Shown piece after piece: positions 12,079-21,799 of a stretch of DNA of 64,000 nucleotides. The notes beneath the pieces are model-generated. The model ran no database searches and was not told the DNA's origin. It saw nothing but the letters and a program-made list of their open reading frames with translations. The position numbers and the translations under genes are program-made. How positions within the stretch are numbered: the stretch's first letter is position 1; every line of letters begins with the position of its first letter. The DNA comes from Microstegium vimineum (taxonomy: Eukaryota; Streptophyta; Magnoliopsida; Poales; Poaceae). The stretch lies in NCBI GenBank assembly GCA_022036555.1, contig CM039130.1, positions 3,668,897-3,732,896 on the forward strand, read 5' to 3'.

Positions 12079-12083
12079 ATGTT
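12079..12083. repeat. Target-site duplication atgtt, left copy (Gypsy-2)
   Basis: atgtt precedes the LTR start TGTGACACCC at 12084 and recurs exactly at 20935-20939, after the LTR end CGTCACA. The flanking transposase words MGQH (right) and LWKNGF (left) join in frame when the element and one copy are removed. Confidence 0.92.
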
Positions 12084-12623
12084 TGTGACACCCTGTGTCA
12101 AGCTTGCATTAGGATCATCATTAACCACTGTGCACAAGCATTTCATTGCATTCATGTTTGCATATGTTATCATTTCATGTGTGTGTTATAATGTTTTGAA
12201 ACTAGAATTAAATAGGTGTTTGTGCTCAATCTTGTGATTAATGTGTTTAGCTAAACCTTGCTATGCTTAGAGTAAAGTATGGTTTGCTTTATGTTTTTTT
12301 ACCCTGCTTAATTAAGCTCAGTTTATCTGTTAAAGAATTAAAGTAATTATTTTCCTAATTAGCTTAAATAAGTTTTTAATCCTCGACTCTTGAACTAATG
12401 GTTTTCAGAATTTATGATCTACATGAAAAAGGTAGAGAATAATATTCTGAACAACTTTGGTTTAAGCGTCAAAACTTAGTTTGGAGTTTTTGAAACTGTT
12501 TTGAAGCCAATGCAGTTTGAATCAAATAAAAGAAAATGGGAAAAGGAAATCAGAACCGAAACAGGTCGAGTACCGCTTTCGGCCCGCTCGGCCTCGACCG
12601 CCGCTCGATAAGGGACGGACCGA

Positions 12624-12790
12624 GGGTCGAACGAACGACCCCGAGCCGGAGGCTCGATCAGCCAATCGACCCTCCCCTCGACTTCGACCCCTCGGCGTGA
12701 CGGACATAGGGTCGAACGAACGACCCCCGAGTCGGAGGCTCGATCAGCCAATCGACCCTCCCCTCGACATCGACCCTCTCCCGCGCGCTC
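12624..12790 (+). repeat. GC-rich tandem duplication (about 85 bp) in the giant LTR
   Basis: The word GGGTCGAACGAACGACCCC occurs at 12624 and again, with one base different, at 12709; each copy is followed by GAGGCTCGATCAGCCAATCG and a run of TCGACC. The other LTR copy has the same two units at about 60953 and 61041. Each unit contains short palindromes (GGGTCG...CGACCC) and could be a regulatory or structural repeat. The Arg/Pro-rich readings across this block are probably compositional. Confidence 0.8.
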
Positions 12791-14847
12791 ACCAGCCGCA
12801 CGTGCCACGCACGCCCGCGCGCACTCGCCTGACCGCGGCTGAACCGTACGTCGGCGTTGTCTGCCGCGTGGCCGACGATGCCTGACCGCGGAGGTTGAAC
12901 ACGCCATCGCCGCCGCTGCGGCCCTGCACCGACATCGCTGTCGCCGACGGCGCTAGGACCGAGTCTGCACCGTTTTCCCGCCACTGACGCCCCTGCTTCG
13001 CCGCCGCAGACCTGCCAACCGCACTGCCACACGCCGCGCCGTCGTTTCGCAGTAACACCGCCGCAGTGCTGCGTCCGATTAGCTCCACGCCTCGTCGCAC
13101 TCGCACTCGAGCGCGAATCCGCGCTAACGGCGCGTCGACCAAGTCCTGCTCTGCTTCTGCACACCGCAAACACGCCAGCGCCGCTGCCACCGCCGCACCA
13201 TCGCATCACGGCCCCCACTGGCCGCGCCGGTCGGCCATGACCGTGCAAAGGGGAGTGCCTATACCTCCTCTGCTTCCCACACTCGTCCGCACTCATCCTC
13301 ACTCGCTCACTCGCTCGCATTTCTCTGCCATCGCTGTGCCAAGCGCCAACAGCACCGCAAGCGCCTCCTTCTCAAATACACCACCTCCCGAGCTCCTCTG
13401 CTCGATCCTTCTCGCGCTAGCTTTCGCCTTTGCCCTGCACACACGCTACTCGCCTCTGTTTAACCAACCGAGCACTCCAGTCGCCGGAACGCCCCTGCCG
13501 TTCCTTACTCCCGAGCCACCACTGCACTAACCAAACAGTGTTCGCCTTTCACCGTCTCGCCCCCGACGCCTCCATCTACGTGGAAGCTTCACCGGAGCCA
13601 GCAGAGGTGAGAACGCCTTTCCCTAGCTCCAGTTCGACCTGTATCATCATAGCACCGTTGGTCGTGCGCCATTGCCGCTGCCGCGGAGCTTGCACGTGGC
13701 CAAGCTTCCACAGAGCCCCCTCTGGCTCAACCAACCCTTGAACCGCACTCACCACATCACCACGATGCTCACGCAACACTGCGCCGAGCCTCGCATCGCC
13801 AGTGATTACCTCACCGCGTCGCACCGCCGTGCTGCACCGCACCACACACCGCCGACCACTTTCGCGGTCGCAACGGTTCAACCAACACCACCAGTGGACG
13901 CGCATCACCATCCCCAGCCTAGCACACCCAACCCCACCGCCGGAGACCTCACCGCCGGCGAGAACGCGCCGGTCAGCACCGTCCTCTGCTCCTTGTTTGT
14001 CGACAGATGGACCTCGAGTTGACCGAGGGTCCCGCCTGTTAGTCGTCCCGCACGCCTCTGCATGTATCGAGCCGGTTTCCGAAATGAAATTCCTTTTTCC
14101 TATTTTCAGTAATGTGCTAATGCTTGTTTAATTTATATCTAGAGTTTGGTAAATCCTAAAATGGTGAAATCAATTTTGTTAGACTCTTTATGTTATCATC
14201 TGTCTGTTATATATATATAAATGATTTTTTGGAGAATGTCTTTAGTACTAATGTTTAACTAGCTGTTTTCTACATATATCAAAGTTATTTGTGTTCCTGC
14301 TTAAAATGGCTAAATAAAAATGTAAGGTTTTTATGTTAGCTCTATTATCCTGTGTAGAAGCTAGGAAAAATATAACATGCCATGTTTCTGTGTAAGTTTT
14401 ATTTATCATCTTTTAATATGTGTTTCTGCTGTTTTCGTAGATTAATTCCTGTGGTAAATATGTGCATGTATAAATCATGAAACTTTTTGTGGAATCTCTT
14501 TATGTCATGCTCTGTCTAAGAAAAATATCTTATGTGGTGTGTTGTATGGTAGAAAAGATACTTGTGATTCAAGTGTCCTTTTCAAGGGTTTTCTTTGGAA
14601 AATCATATAGGGTAGTTTATGTTTGTGTTAATCATAGAACTTTCTTGATAAATATGTTTTTAAGTATAGTTTCTGCTAAAAATAAGTTATAGCATGTGTT
14701 TACCCTTTTTGCTAATAGCTCTAGTTTTAAGTAGCTTTATGGTAATTAATTTGTTAAATGCTTGGAATCTCTTTTAGTGTGCTAAATCTTGTTCAAGCAT
14801 CATCCCTGCACCATCAAGTTATTTATTTATGCATTGCAATCAATTAG

Positions 14848-15026
14848 GATCCGTGGAGGAATACCAGGAGCCAACCCCAGAGACAGAAGTCCAGGAGGTA
14901 CAGGAGCTAAACGAGGAGTACCACGAGCTCGACACTAACCTCCCCGAGTGCCCTGACCACCAGCCCTCCGCCTTCACTCAAGGCAAGCCCCGGAGCATCC
15001 TTAAGCCTCCCAATATTTACAATTAA
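14848..15026 (+). CDS. Conserved acidic peptide exon inside the giant LTR (unknown function)
   Basis: After a T-rich stretch ending in TTAG, the frame reads SVEEYQEPTPETEVQEVQEL, an acidic middle, then QPSAFTQGKPRSILKPPNIY-N and a TAA. The second LTR copy (62731-62906) has the same frame to the same stop. Differences are three substitutions and one 3-base indel that keeps the frame, whereas the flanking T-rich sequence has indels of tens of bases. I infer a terminal coding exon of a spliced LTR transcript; its 5' partner exon would be in the GC-rich block. I do not recognise the peptide. It could instead be a conserved noncoding element, so the coding call is tentative. Confidence 0.45.
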
Positions 15027-16024
15027 TCTACTTGAGTATTTTATACTGTGATGCATTAGGTGACAAGAGTTGTTTGAATCCCAAATTGATGCATTCCCTT
15101 CCTTGATTATTGTTTTACCTACCTTGTTACCCTGTTAATAAAAGTAAAAGCAACCGCTTAGCCTGCTTAGAATAAATGGTTACATTTATATTTATGTTTC
15201 GTGTTATCCCATGGGGGTAATACTATCACGGTTGGCTATATTTTGCTATCGTGGGAAAGAACCAATGGTAGTAATGAAATGTGGTCAACTGGAAGGCAAG
15301 TGCACCAAGTGGTTTAGACTTGGGGGCAGTCCGTCCGTTGGATCGTATAGGTTTGTACACGATGGTGGCCCTCTTACATCTTTGAATGCGCCCTTTCACA
15401 TAGGGGCCGTTGTGAGTATCGACCCCGAAGCCGAGTAAACACTGTCCGGGCCGGCGCTCAATCTGCTGTGAGCACCCTCTAGTTTGTAGATACGATCTGC
15501 CCCATGGTGGCCAATTGATTTCTACAATTGGGTGGACCAATGCGAGCCCGCGACGATACTACCTGGACTTTGTTGAGCGGTAACCCAATGCATGGACCCA
15601 ACGGGGAAAGTGTGGGCGTGTGTTAAAGGTAATCTTGCCAGCTGGTTGTATATCGATTCGAATTGTCGCCCCCCCCCCCCACTGGATATGGGGGATTATG
15701 CTGAGCTTCACCATGGTACAACTCCATGTGACATCGTAATGGTTCTACTAAAATATTGATAAAGGAATTGGATATATGTTATTATATTGTTTGAGTAGTT
15801 CAAGTGAGTGCTCTAGTACAGGTGCAAACTTAGAGATGATAATAGGATGGAAAAATGGTTGTTCTCTAATCTTTAGTTTCATCTTGTTCGCTTTTCCGCA
15901 AAAGCAAGTTTACCCAGATCCACATAAATAGCCTTGCATACCCTTGTAGTGTTTATTTTGAGTTAGACGGGTAAGTCTAGCTGAGTACATTCCCGTACTC
16001 AGGGTTTATCCCTTTTTGTTGCAG

Positions 16025-16090
16025 ATGGTCAAGTATACGTTGGCTATTGTAAGCACTGTCTCTATCCTGTCGAAGGAGAAGAGGAGTAGG
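16025..16090 (+). other. Possible last short exon in the giant LTR
   Basis: A pyrimidine-rich run ending TTGTTGCAG (16016-16024) looks like a splice acceptor. The frame that crosses it reads ADGQVYVGYCKHCLYPVEGE and stops shortly after. The copy at about 63895 reads the same with three residue changes and the same stop, containing YCKHYLYPFEGE. The two Cys residues and the shared stop hint at coding, but the piece is short and could be conserved only because both LTRs are young. Confidence 0.3.
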
Positions 16091-16474
16091 CCTTGGGCAA
16101 GGTCTTCTACGAGCTCACCTTTTGCTGTTGTCGGACATGACCTCGTGGGCACCCTTATCTTTTAATGATTTTGGTGTGGAGTAAAACTTTGGGTTCAGTT
16201 TCAAACAATGTTTTATTCGGCCATAGGTGTTGTGGCATAAGTACTACTTTTATTTGAAGCAAAGTGTTGTAATAACTTTATTCGTACTTCAAGTATATTT
16301 GGTTTATTTGTGGCTCGTTCGAATGTGCATACCTGAGTTTGCGCGAACCTCGAATGTTAGAAATCCTTCGAGATTTCCGGACTACCGGGATTATATGGGC
16401 TCAAGTGCTTTAAGTGGCAGTTAAATCAGCTACTTTGGGACTTGATCTCTTATAATTTGGATGGTTCCGTCACA

Positions 16475-17220
16475 GCTGGTATCAGAGCATGAGTTCAAGT
16501 ATTCTCATTCGTTCGAGCAACTTTCTTAACAAAACGGGTATTTCAAAACTATTTTTATAAACTAATTTTGAAACTTGGGTGCCAGAGTCTAGTCCTTAGC
16601 CCTATACTAGGAAATCAGGTGGCTTAGTTATACTAGCTTGGTTCAGGGTTTTGCTCATGCTGGATCTTTTTAATTTGCTGGGATATGATTCTTGGGAAGG
16701 ATGATGCTAGGTTCGAAAATTTGCATTGAAAACTATTTGGGAGATGTGAGAGTAGACCTACCAACCGTTGGTTAAGGGAAGTGATATCTTGTTACTTAAG
16801 GATATGCGAGATTTCACGCAGACATATCTGAGAAGAATGTGATGCTGGGTGGGTTTTCCGAGCTTGGTGCATAAGGTTTTGGTATCTAACTGGTATGTAC
16901 TTAGTGCGTATCAGGAAGTGCCCGGTGATTTTCTACATTGGGTTTTGTTATTTTTGGGCTGAGATGAATTTTCTGCAGGTACACTAACTACGCAACCGTG
17001 TAGAACGAATAACTGCGTAATGAGAGATCGTCTTGCCACCGACTAGAACGTTAGGATTTATGAGTCATTTTAGTTGAGTGAGAACGTATTTACGATCATG
17101 CATCATGTTTATATTCTTGTACCATGTCATCCCTCCCCTTAAATTGTAATCATCCCCTTTTGATAAAAATGACCAACTTAATATCTGTCTCACGAGAGTC
17201 GAAACCCCCTTTTTCTACAG
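16475..17220 (+). promoter_or_regulatory. Gypsy-2 primer-binding site and leader
   Basis: TGGTATCAGAGC at 16478-16489, three bases after the LTR end, is the classical primer site complementary to the 3' end of initiator methionine tRNA. The rest, to 17220, holds no gene that I can see and ends with the pyrimidine tract CCCCCTTTTTCTACAG just before the ATG of the next ORF. Confidence 0.88.
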
Positions 17221-18255
17221 ATGCCTCGCACCCGTCTGACTGCCAGGAAAGCAACCGGAGGAGCAGGAGTTCCTCGCCACCCGTTGGCAAGGAAGATGAC
17301 CAGGGGAAAGTTTTTGACGTACTTTGGGCTACCAACCATCCTTTGGTGAGTTTTGCACGCCATTGGGTATTCCGAGGGCAGTGAACCCAAGTACTCTTGG
17401 CAGAAGCAGCAGTATGGTCAAGATTCTCTGGTCCAGGTTGAGGTCAGAGTGAAAGCTTTGGAAGGAAGGCCCGACTGGGCAGGATGGACGATCGTTACCA
17501 AGGGAGCTTGTGCTAAGGATGGAGCCAACAGGGCAGCATACCTGGTGCTAAAGGACATCATCGCTCGTTTTCCAGCAGATCTTGCAGACGCATGGCCGGG
17601 ACTGTTCCCACGTGGACCCGCTTTTCCTGTGGATTGGATGCAGACTAAGGAGACAGCTCTGACAGGAGACGAAGAGGAGCTTTTCTTTTGTGAGACCCCA
17701 GCCATGGGTGCCACTGGAGCTTTTCTAGGCACTTGTGAGAGTCTGGAGCGAAGTCTGGCAGATCTTGCAGAGATCCACAACGCCACGATGGAGAGCAAGC
17801 GCCAGTTGCAGCAGGAGTTCGAGACATCCGTCGAGACCCTTCAGGCAGAGTTAGCTCAGATGACTCTGGAACGCAATCAGGCTCAGACTAGGTTGGAGGA
17901 GGAGATTGCTGCTCGTGTGGTTGGTGAGCAGTTACTTCTCGAGGCCACCAACTCTAGGAATGAAGCTTGGACCGAGTTGGAGGACCTGCAGGCTAGAGTT
18001 TCAGAGTTAGAGGGGAACCTCAATGGACAGCAGGAGTACATCGACAACCTGTACGAGTCTTTCCACGCTCTCCACCAGCAGCAGGCAGCAGTAGCAGCTG
18101 AAGCCGCCGAAGCACCTGCACCTTAGGAGCCCGAGCCACAGGATGGAGTGATCCTTGGTCCCGACTCACCGAATGAGGTCTTCGCCGACGAGCCCTTCTA
18201 CGACGACAACCTCGACGACAACATCGGAGAGCACGACTACTCCGACGGTTACTGA
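17221..18255 (+). pseudogene. Extra coiled-coil ORF between LTR and gag (unknown)
   Basis: One continuous frame of 344 codons opens at ATG 17221 (MPRTRLTARKATGGAGVPRH) and closes at TGA 18253. It has two in-frame stops, TGA at 17347 and TAG at 18124. The first 40 residues are basic. Residues about 45-170 form a mixed globular stretch (EPKYSWQKQQYG, GWTIVTKGACAKDGANRAAY). Residues about 180-290 are a strong coiled coil (LERSLADLAEIHN, ETLQAELAQMTLERNQAQTR). The tail after the second stop is acidic and Tyr/Asp-rich (DNLDDNIGEHDYSDGY). It is not gag, which follows 300 bp later. I do not recognise a named family. Both stops fit C-to-T changes of CGA and CAG. A splice-acceptor-like CAG directly precedes the ATG. 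Confidence 0.65.
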
Positions 18256-18562
18256 GTGCTAGATTAGGAGTTAATCTTCCGCGCAAGGAGCTTTTGTATC
18301 TTGATGTTGTTTAAGACTCTGTTTAATTTGGATCTTCGTAATGTGTAAGCCGAATTTGGAATTTAAGTCTAGGCGTTGTTCTGGCAAAGGATTTGGAATG
18401 TTATTTGTATGTTTATGACGAGCAATTAATTATGTGATGTTATGTGGAAATATGAATAATTATATCTGGTCGTGTGCTTAATGTTACATTTTGTATAGCA
18501 CGGTATTTATTCATTGTTCAATATAGCATCACCTAATTGTTGCTTGTTAATGGGCTATACAG
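18256..18562 (+). other. AT-rich spacer between the extra ORF and gag
   Basis: There is no ORF here. The AT-rich sequence ends GGGCTATACAG directly before the gag ATG at 18563. It resembles an intron 3' end, or it may simply separate two translation units. Confidence 0.5.
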
Positions 18563-20510
18563 ATGACGGCTAACACTCATTGCACCAATCGGGGTGATGG
18601 AGAGGCAACCAGAGAGGACCTACCACCACCACCACCACCAATGACACCGGAAGCATTCTTTGGCCAATTCTTGGGTAGCCAAAGGAGTGTAGAAGAGATG
18701 CAGCGGCAGATGAATGAAACGTTGCGCAACATCGCTGCCAACACAGCTCAGCAGTACACGCAACAGCAAGGGGCCGCACCTAATCAGTACAGCAGCTACA
18801 AGGATTTCATGGACACCCGCCCTCTAATCTTCAAGGAAGCTACTGAACCGCTGGAGGCAGATGAATGGCTGCACTCCATGACACAGAAGTTTCGGCTTCT
18901 GCGCCTGACGGAGGAGCTAAAGGCGGAGTATGCCGCGCACAGGCTGGAAGGACCGGCAAGCATCTGGTGGTCCCAGTACCGTGATAACCTGCCTGCTGGT
19001 ACTGCGGTTACATGGGACTTGTTCTCCACAGCTATGCGCTGTCACTACATTCCAGAAGGCGTAATGGAGATGAAGCTTACCGAGTTCATGAGACTGTCCT
19101 AGGGTACCAGGTCAGTGACGGAATACCTCACCAGTTTCAATAGGTTGGCTCGCTATGCCACTGACTTCGTCAAAACTGATGCCAAGAAGATCGCCAGCTT
19201 CAAGAGGGGCATGAATGCCGCTCTTCTGTCCAAGATGGGAAACAACTACCGCCTCACCTTCAGCGACTTCATCAGTGACTGCTTGAATCAGGAAATCAAT
19301 GACAACAGGTTGCTTGCGGAGACGCGTCGTCGCATCCCAGAGGGAGGATCGCACCAGAATAGGGGTCCCAATGCTTCAAGGCCAGCGTTTCGTCCATCAC
19401 AAGCTGGTGCACGTTTCTGACCCCCTCAAGGGAAGATGACCAATGCTCGTGCCCGCCCCGCCTACCAGAGACCCTTCACTACACCCCTGTTGCAGAATAA
19501 AGGTAAAGCCGCAGCACCTGCAGCTGGAAGTCAGAAGACGCCATATGTGGTGGGGCCATGCTACAACTGTGGACAAACTGGTCATCTGTCTCATTTCTGC
19601 ACGAAGCCCAGAAAGCAATTCAGCTATCCCCAGAAGCCTCGCACAAGGAATGTCCACCACACTACCTTGGAGGAACTACCAGAGGGAGAACCCGTCACAG
19701 CTGGTACATTTCTTGTTAATCAATGTCCTATAGTTATCTTGTTTGATTCTGGAGCATCGCATTCATTCGTTAGTGGGAACTTCGTGTTGCGAAGTCAACA
19801 GAAGGTGGTAGAATTGGAAACGGAGTATCAAATTAGTGCAGCAGGAGCTGTCCTATATACTCGTAAAATGGTAAAGGATGCAGAAATTACCATGGGGACG
19901 ACATCAATATATGTCAACCTCATCGTAATACCTGAGCTAGGTCTAGATGTAATCCTTGGTATGGAATGGATGAAAGCTTGGAAAGTGCATCTAGATATAG
20001 CCCAACGGGCAGTATCTATCACCAACCCACAGAATGGAGTTACCTTCGGAATCTTCTTACCTAAGAATCCAAATCAGCTAGGAGTTATGTTTGCTATCAC
20101 TGCAGAGTTGCTAGATAAGATTCCTGTAGTTTGTGAGTTTCCGGATGTGTTTCCTGATGATCTTCCAGGGTTACCTCCAGATAGAAATATCGAGTTTGCT
20201 ATAGAGCTAGCTCCCGAAACAACGCCTATATCTAGGAGACCATATAGGATACCACCCAATGAGTTAGCAGAACTCAAGAAACAACTCCAGGAGTTGTTGG
20301 AAAAGGGTTTGATCCGCCCGAGTTGTTCACCGTGGGGATGTCCCACCATCTTTGTGAAAAAGAAGGATAAAACATTAAGAATGTGCGTGGACTATCGCCC
20401 TCTCAATGCAGTTACCATCAAAAACAAATATCCGTTGTCGCGGATTGATTTGTTGTTTGATCAGTTGTCTAAAGCCAAAGTGTTCTCCAAGATAGACTTA
20501 CGATGTTCTA
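18563..20510 (+). pseudogene. gag-pol: Gypsy-2 gag-pol frame, truncated in RT
   Basis: A single frame opens at ATG 18563 and runs to the deletion point, broken only by TAG at 19100 and TGA at 19418. Gag: RPLIFKEATEPLEADEWLHS, SIWWSQYRDNLP, then TEYLTSFNRLARYATDFV. Nucleocapsid: CYNCGQTGHLSHFC at about 19560, a perfect CCHC knuckle. Protease: VILFDSGASHSFVS (Asp-Ser-Gly) and DVILGMEWM. RT entry: CSPWGCPTIFVKKKDKTLRM, CVDYRPLNAVTIKN and FSKIDLR, where it joins LTR sequence and reads CSKALSLSC. The YxDD active site, RNase H and integrase are absent. Gag and pol in one frame is usual for plant chromoviruses. Both stops are one C-to-T change from CAG and CGA. Confidence 0.92.
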
Positions 20511-20934
20511 AAGCACTGTCTCTATCCTGTCGAAGGAGAAGAGGAGTAGGCCTTGGGCAAGGTCTTCTACGAGCTCACCTTTTGCTGTTGTCGGACATGA
20601 CCTCGTGGGCACCCTTATCTTTTAATGATTTTGGTGTGGAGTAAAACTTTGGGTTCAGTTTCAAACAATGTTTTATTCGGCCACAGGTGTTGTGGCATAA
20701 GTACTACTTTTATTTGAAGCAAAGTGTTGTAATAACTTTATTCGTACTTCAAGTATATTTGGTTTATTTGTGGCTCATTCGAATGTGCATACCTGAGTTT
20801 GCGCGAACCTCGAATGTTAGAAATCCTTCGAGATTTCCGGACTACCGGGATTATATGGGCTCAAGTGCTTTAAGTGGCAGTTAAATCAGCTACTTTGGGA
20901 CTTGATCTCTTATAATTTGGACGGTTCCGTCACA
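20511..20934 (+). repeat. Gypsy-2 3' LTR remnant (last 424 bp)
   Basis: It aligns without gaps to 16051-16474. I count three differences: positions 20684/16224 (C/T), 20777/16317 (A/G) and 20922/16462 (C/T). It begins abruptly after CGATGTTCTA at the break in RT. Confidence 0.93.
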
Positions 20935-20939
20935 ATGTT

Positions 20940-21130
20940 GGCCCATGACCTCCTTTGTTTATTGACGTCTGTTTGCACATATACTATAGGGACACCAAGT
21001 TGGATGTGCTTCTTTATCCTTGGGAAATACTAGTTCGAAGAAAGCATCGGTCTTCTCGATCCATTCATCAGTGGGCGGACCCTGACTTGAGCGGCCCGTG
21101 TACATCCACTCACGATCATCCATCCTCTAA
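20940..21130 (-). pseudogene. TNP2: TNP2 transposase, N-terminal piece (piece 1)
   Basis: The minus strand from about 21117 reads EWMYTGRSSQGPPTDEWIEK, then TDAFFELVFPKDKEAHPTWC-P, ANRRQ, a stop, and TKEVMGQH, which ends at the Gypsy-2 duplication and continues as LWKNGF at 12078. The opening W-M-Y-x-GR, the W-I-E-K-T-D-A-F word and the Cys-Pro-Tyr-Ser ligand region are typical of grass TNP2 N-termini. The TAA in place of an expected Arg/Gln codon is an added lesion. Confidence 0.85.
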
Positions 21131-21790
21131 CATATATATCAACGAGTAATGTAACCATCAATTGCATTTACATGGTGTTTCTACTGTCTAATAGGTGAGG
21201 ATAGGCCCTAATCTCACCCGCGGATGCATAGATGAGGTTAGATTCTATGCTCTACTCCTATCCGACATAGAATTTTGGCAGCACCTCCCTACTGTTCTCC
21301 ATATACACATCCTGACATGGAGAGTGTATCTCGAGAACAACAGGGAGATGATGTCAAAACTCTGTCTCGGATTAGAGCAGACCATGGAAACTAATCCATC
21401 TATGCACCCATGGGCTGTCCAAGAAATGTGGACAATTCAAAACAGATACGGTTATAGATATACAAAGATATGCATATTTCCAACAATATCTCTTTCGAAC
21501 GGGAGACACCTAACTGGGTTATGTGATGCACGACCATGATACAGAAAGATGGGTTATACCTTGGGTGGCAGTGGAGTCAGGCTAGCGGAGCCGTGGCGGG
21601 TCGGTGCTGTGGTGAGGCGACGTGGTGCAGGAAGACCCGTAGCGGCGAGGAAGAAGTCGGGGTACTCCGGCTCAACTCCGATAGAAACCAACGGCAGCAC
21701 CTCCCCTGCACGGTGAGGTTTCCAAAACCTGCAAGAAACCAACGGCATGATGGCCGACAACCACATATATTAAGGGAGGCCATGTAGTTT
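21131..21790 (-). other. CACTA upstream region, no gene seen
   Basis: This sequence lies upstream of TNP2 on the minus strand. Readings of 70-114 codons on either strand lack recognisable motifs. It may hold 5' exon or leader sequence of the transposase transcript. Confidence 0.5.
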
Positions 21791-21799
21791 AATTACAAA

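Larger units (their letters stand above)
12084..16474 (+). repeat. Giant 5' LTR of Gypsy-2 (4.39 kb)
   Basis: It starts TGTGACACCC and ends GTTCCGTCACA. Layout: an AT-rich upstream part (12084-12540); a strongly GC-rich block (about 12560-14050) with an 85-bp tandem duplication; a T-rich intron-like stretch (about 14090-14847); a conserved short acidic reading (14848-15026); more noncoding DNA with a C13 run at about 15669; then a pyrimidine tract with CAG at 16024 and a last short reading. The second copy at 60407-64000 has the same parts in the same order. LTRs normally hold the promoter, polyadenylation signal and R region; this one is unusually long and organised like a small spliced gene. 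Confidence 0.9.
12084..20934 (+). mobile_element. Gypsy-2: Tekay-like Ty3/Gypsy element with giant LTR and internal deletion
   Basis: A plus-strand element with a 4391-bp 5' LTR (12084-16474), a perfect methionine-tRNA primer site, an extra ORF (17221-18255), a gag-pol frame (18563 onward) and a 3' LTR cut down to its last 424 bp (20511-20934). The pol frame stops abruptly in RT at FSKIDLR, where the LTR tail begins, so about two thirds of pol and about 3.97 kb of LTR are missing. Target duplications are intact, so the deletion is internal. The shared 424 bp of the two LTRs differ at only three positions, all transitions, indicating a recent insertion. Long LTRs, the gag sequence and the RT (CVDYRPLNAVTIKNKYPL) fit the Tekay/Del chromovirus clade. 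Confidence 0.92.

Noticed and set aside
12476..13911. Long Arg/Pro/Ala-rich ORFs on both strands in the giant LTR
   Set aside because: They overlap on opposite strands in a very GC-rich, repeat-bearing block and differ in frame between the two LTR copies; composition explains them. A real first exon may be hidden here but I cannot choose a frame.
15226..15540. About 100-codon minus-strand reading in the giant LTR, also seen at 63105-63416
   Set aside because: It is kept in both copies, but the plus-strand reading is kept equally well, and substitutions do not favour codon third positions on inspection. Left unannotated.
16227..16424. 65-codon ORF in the LTR tail, repeated at 20687
   Set aside because: It is identical in both LTRs because the LTRs are young, so repetition is not evidence of coding; there is no motif.
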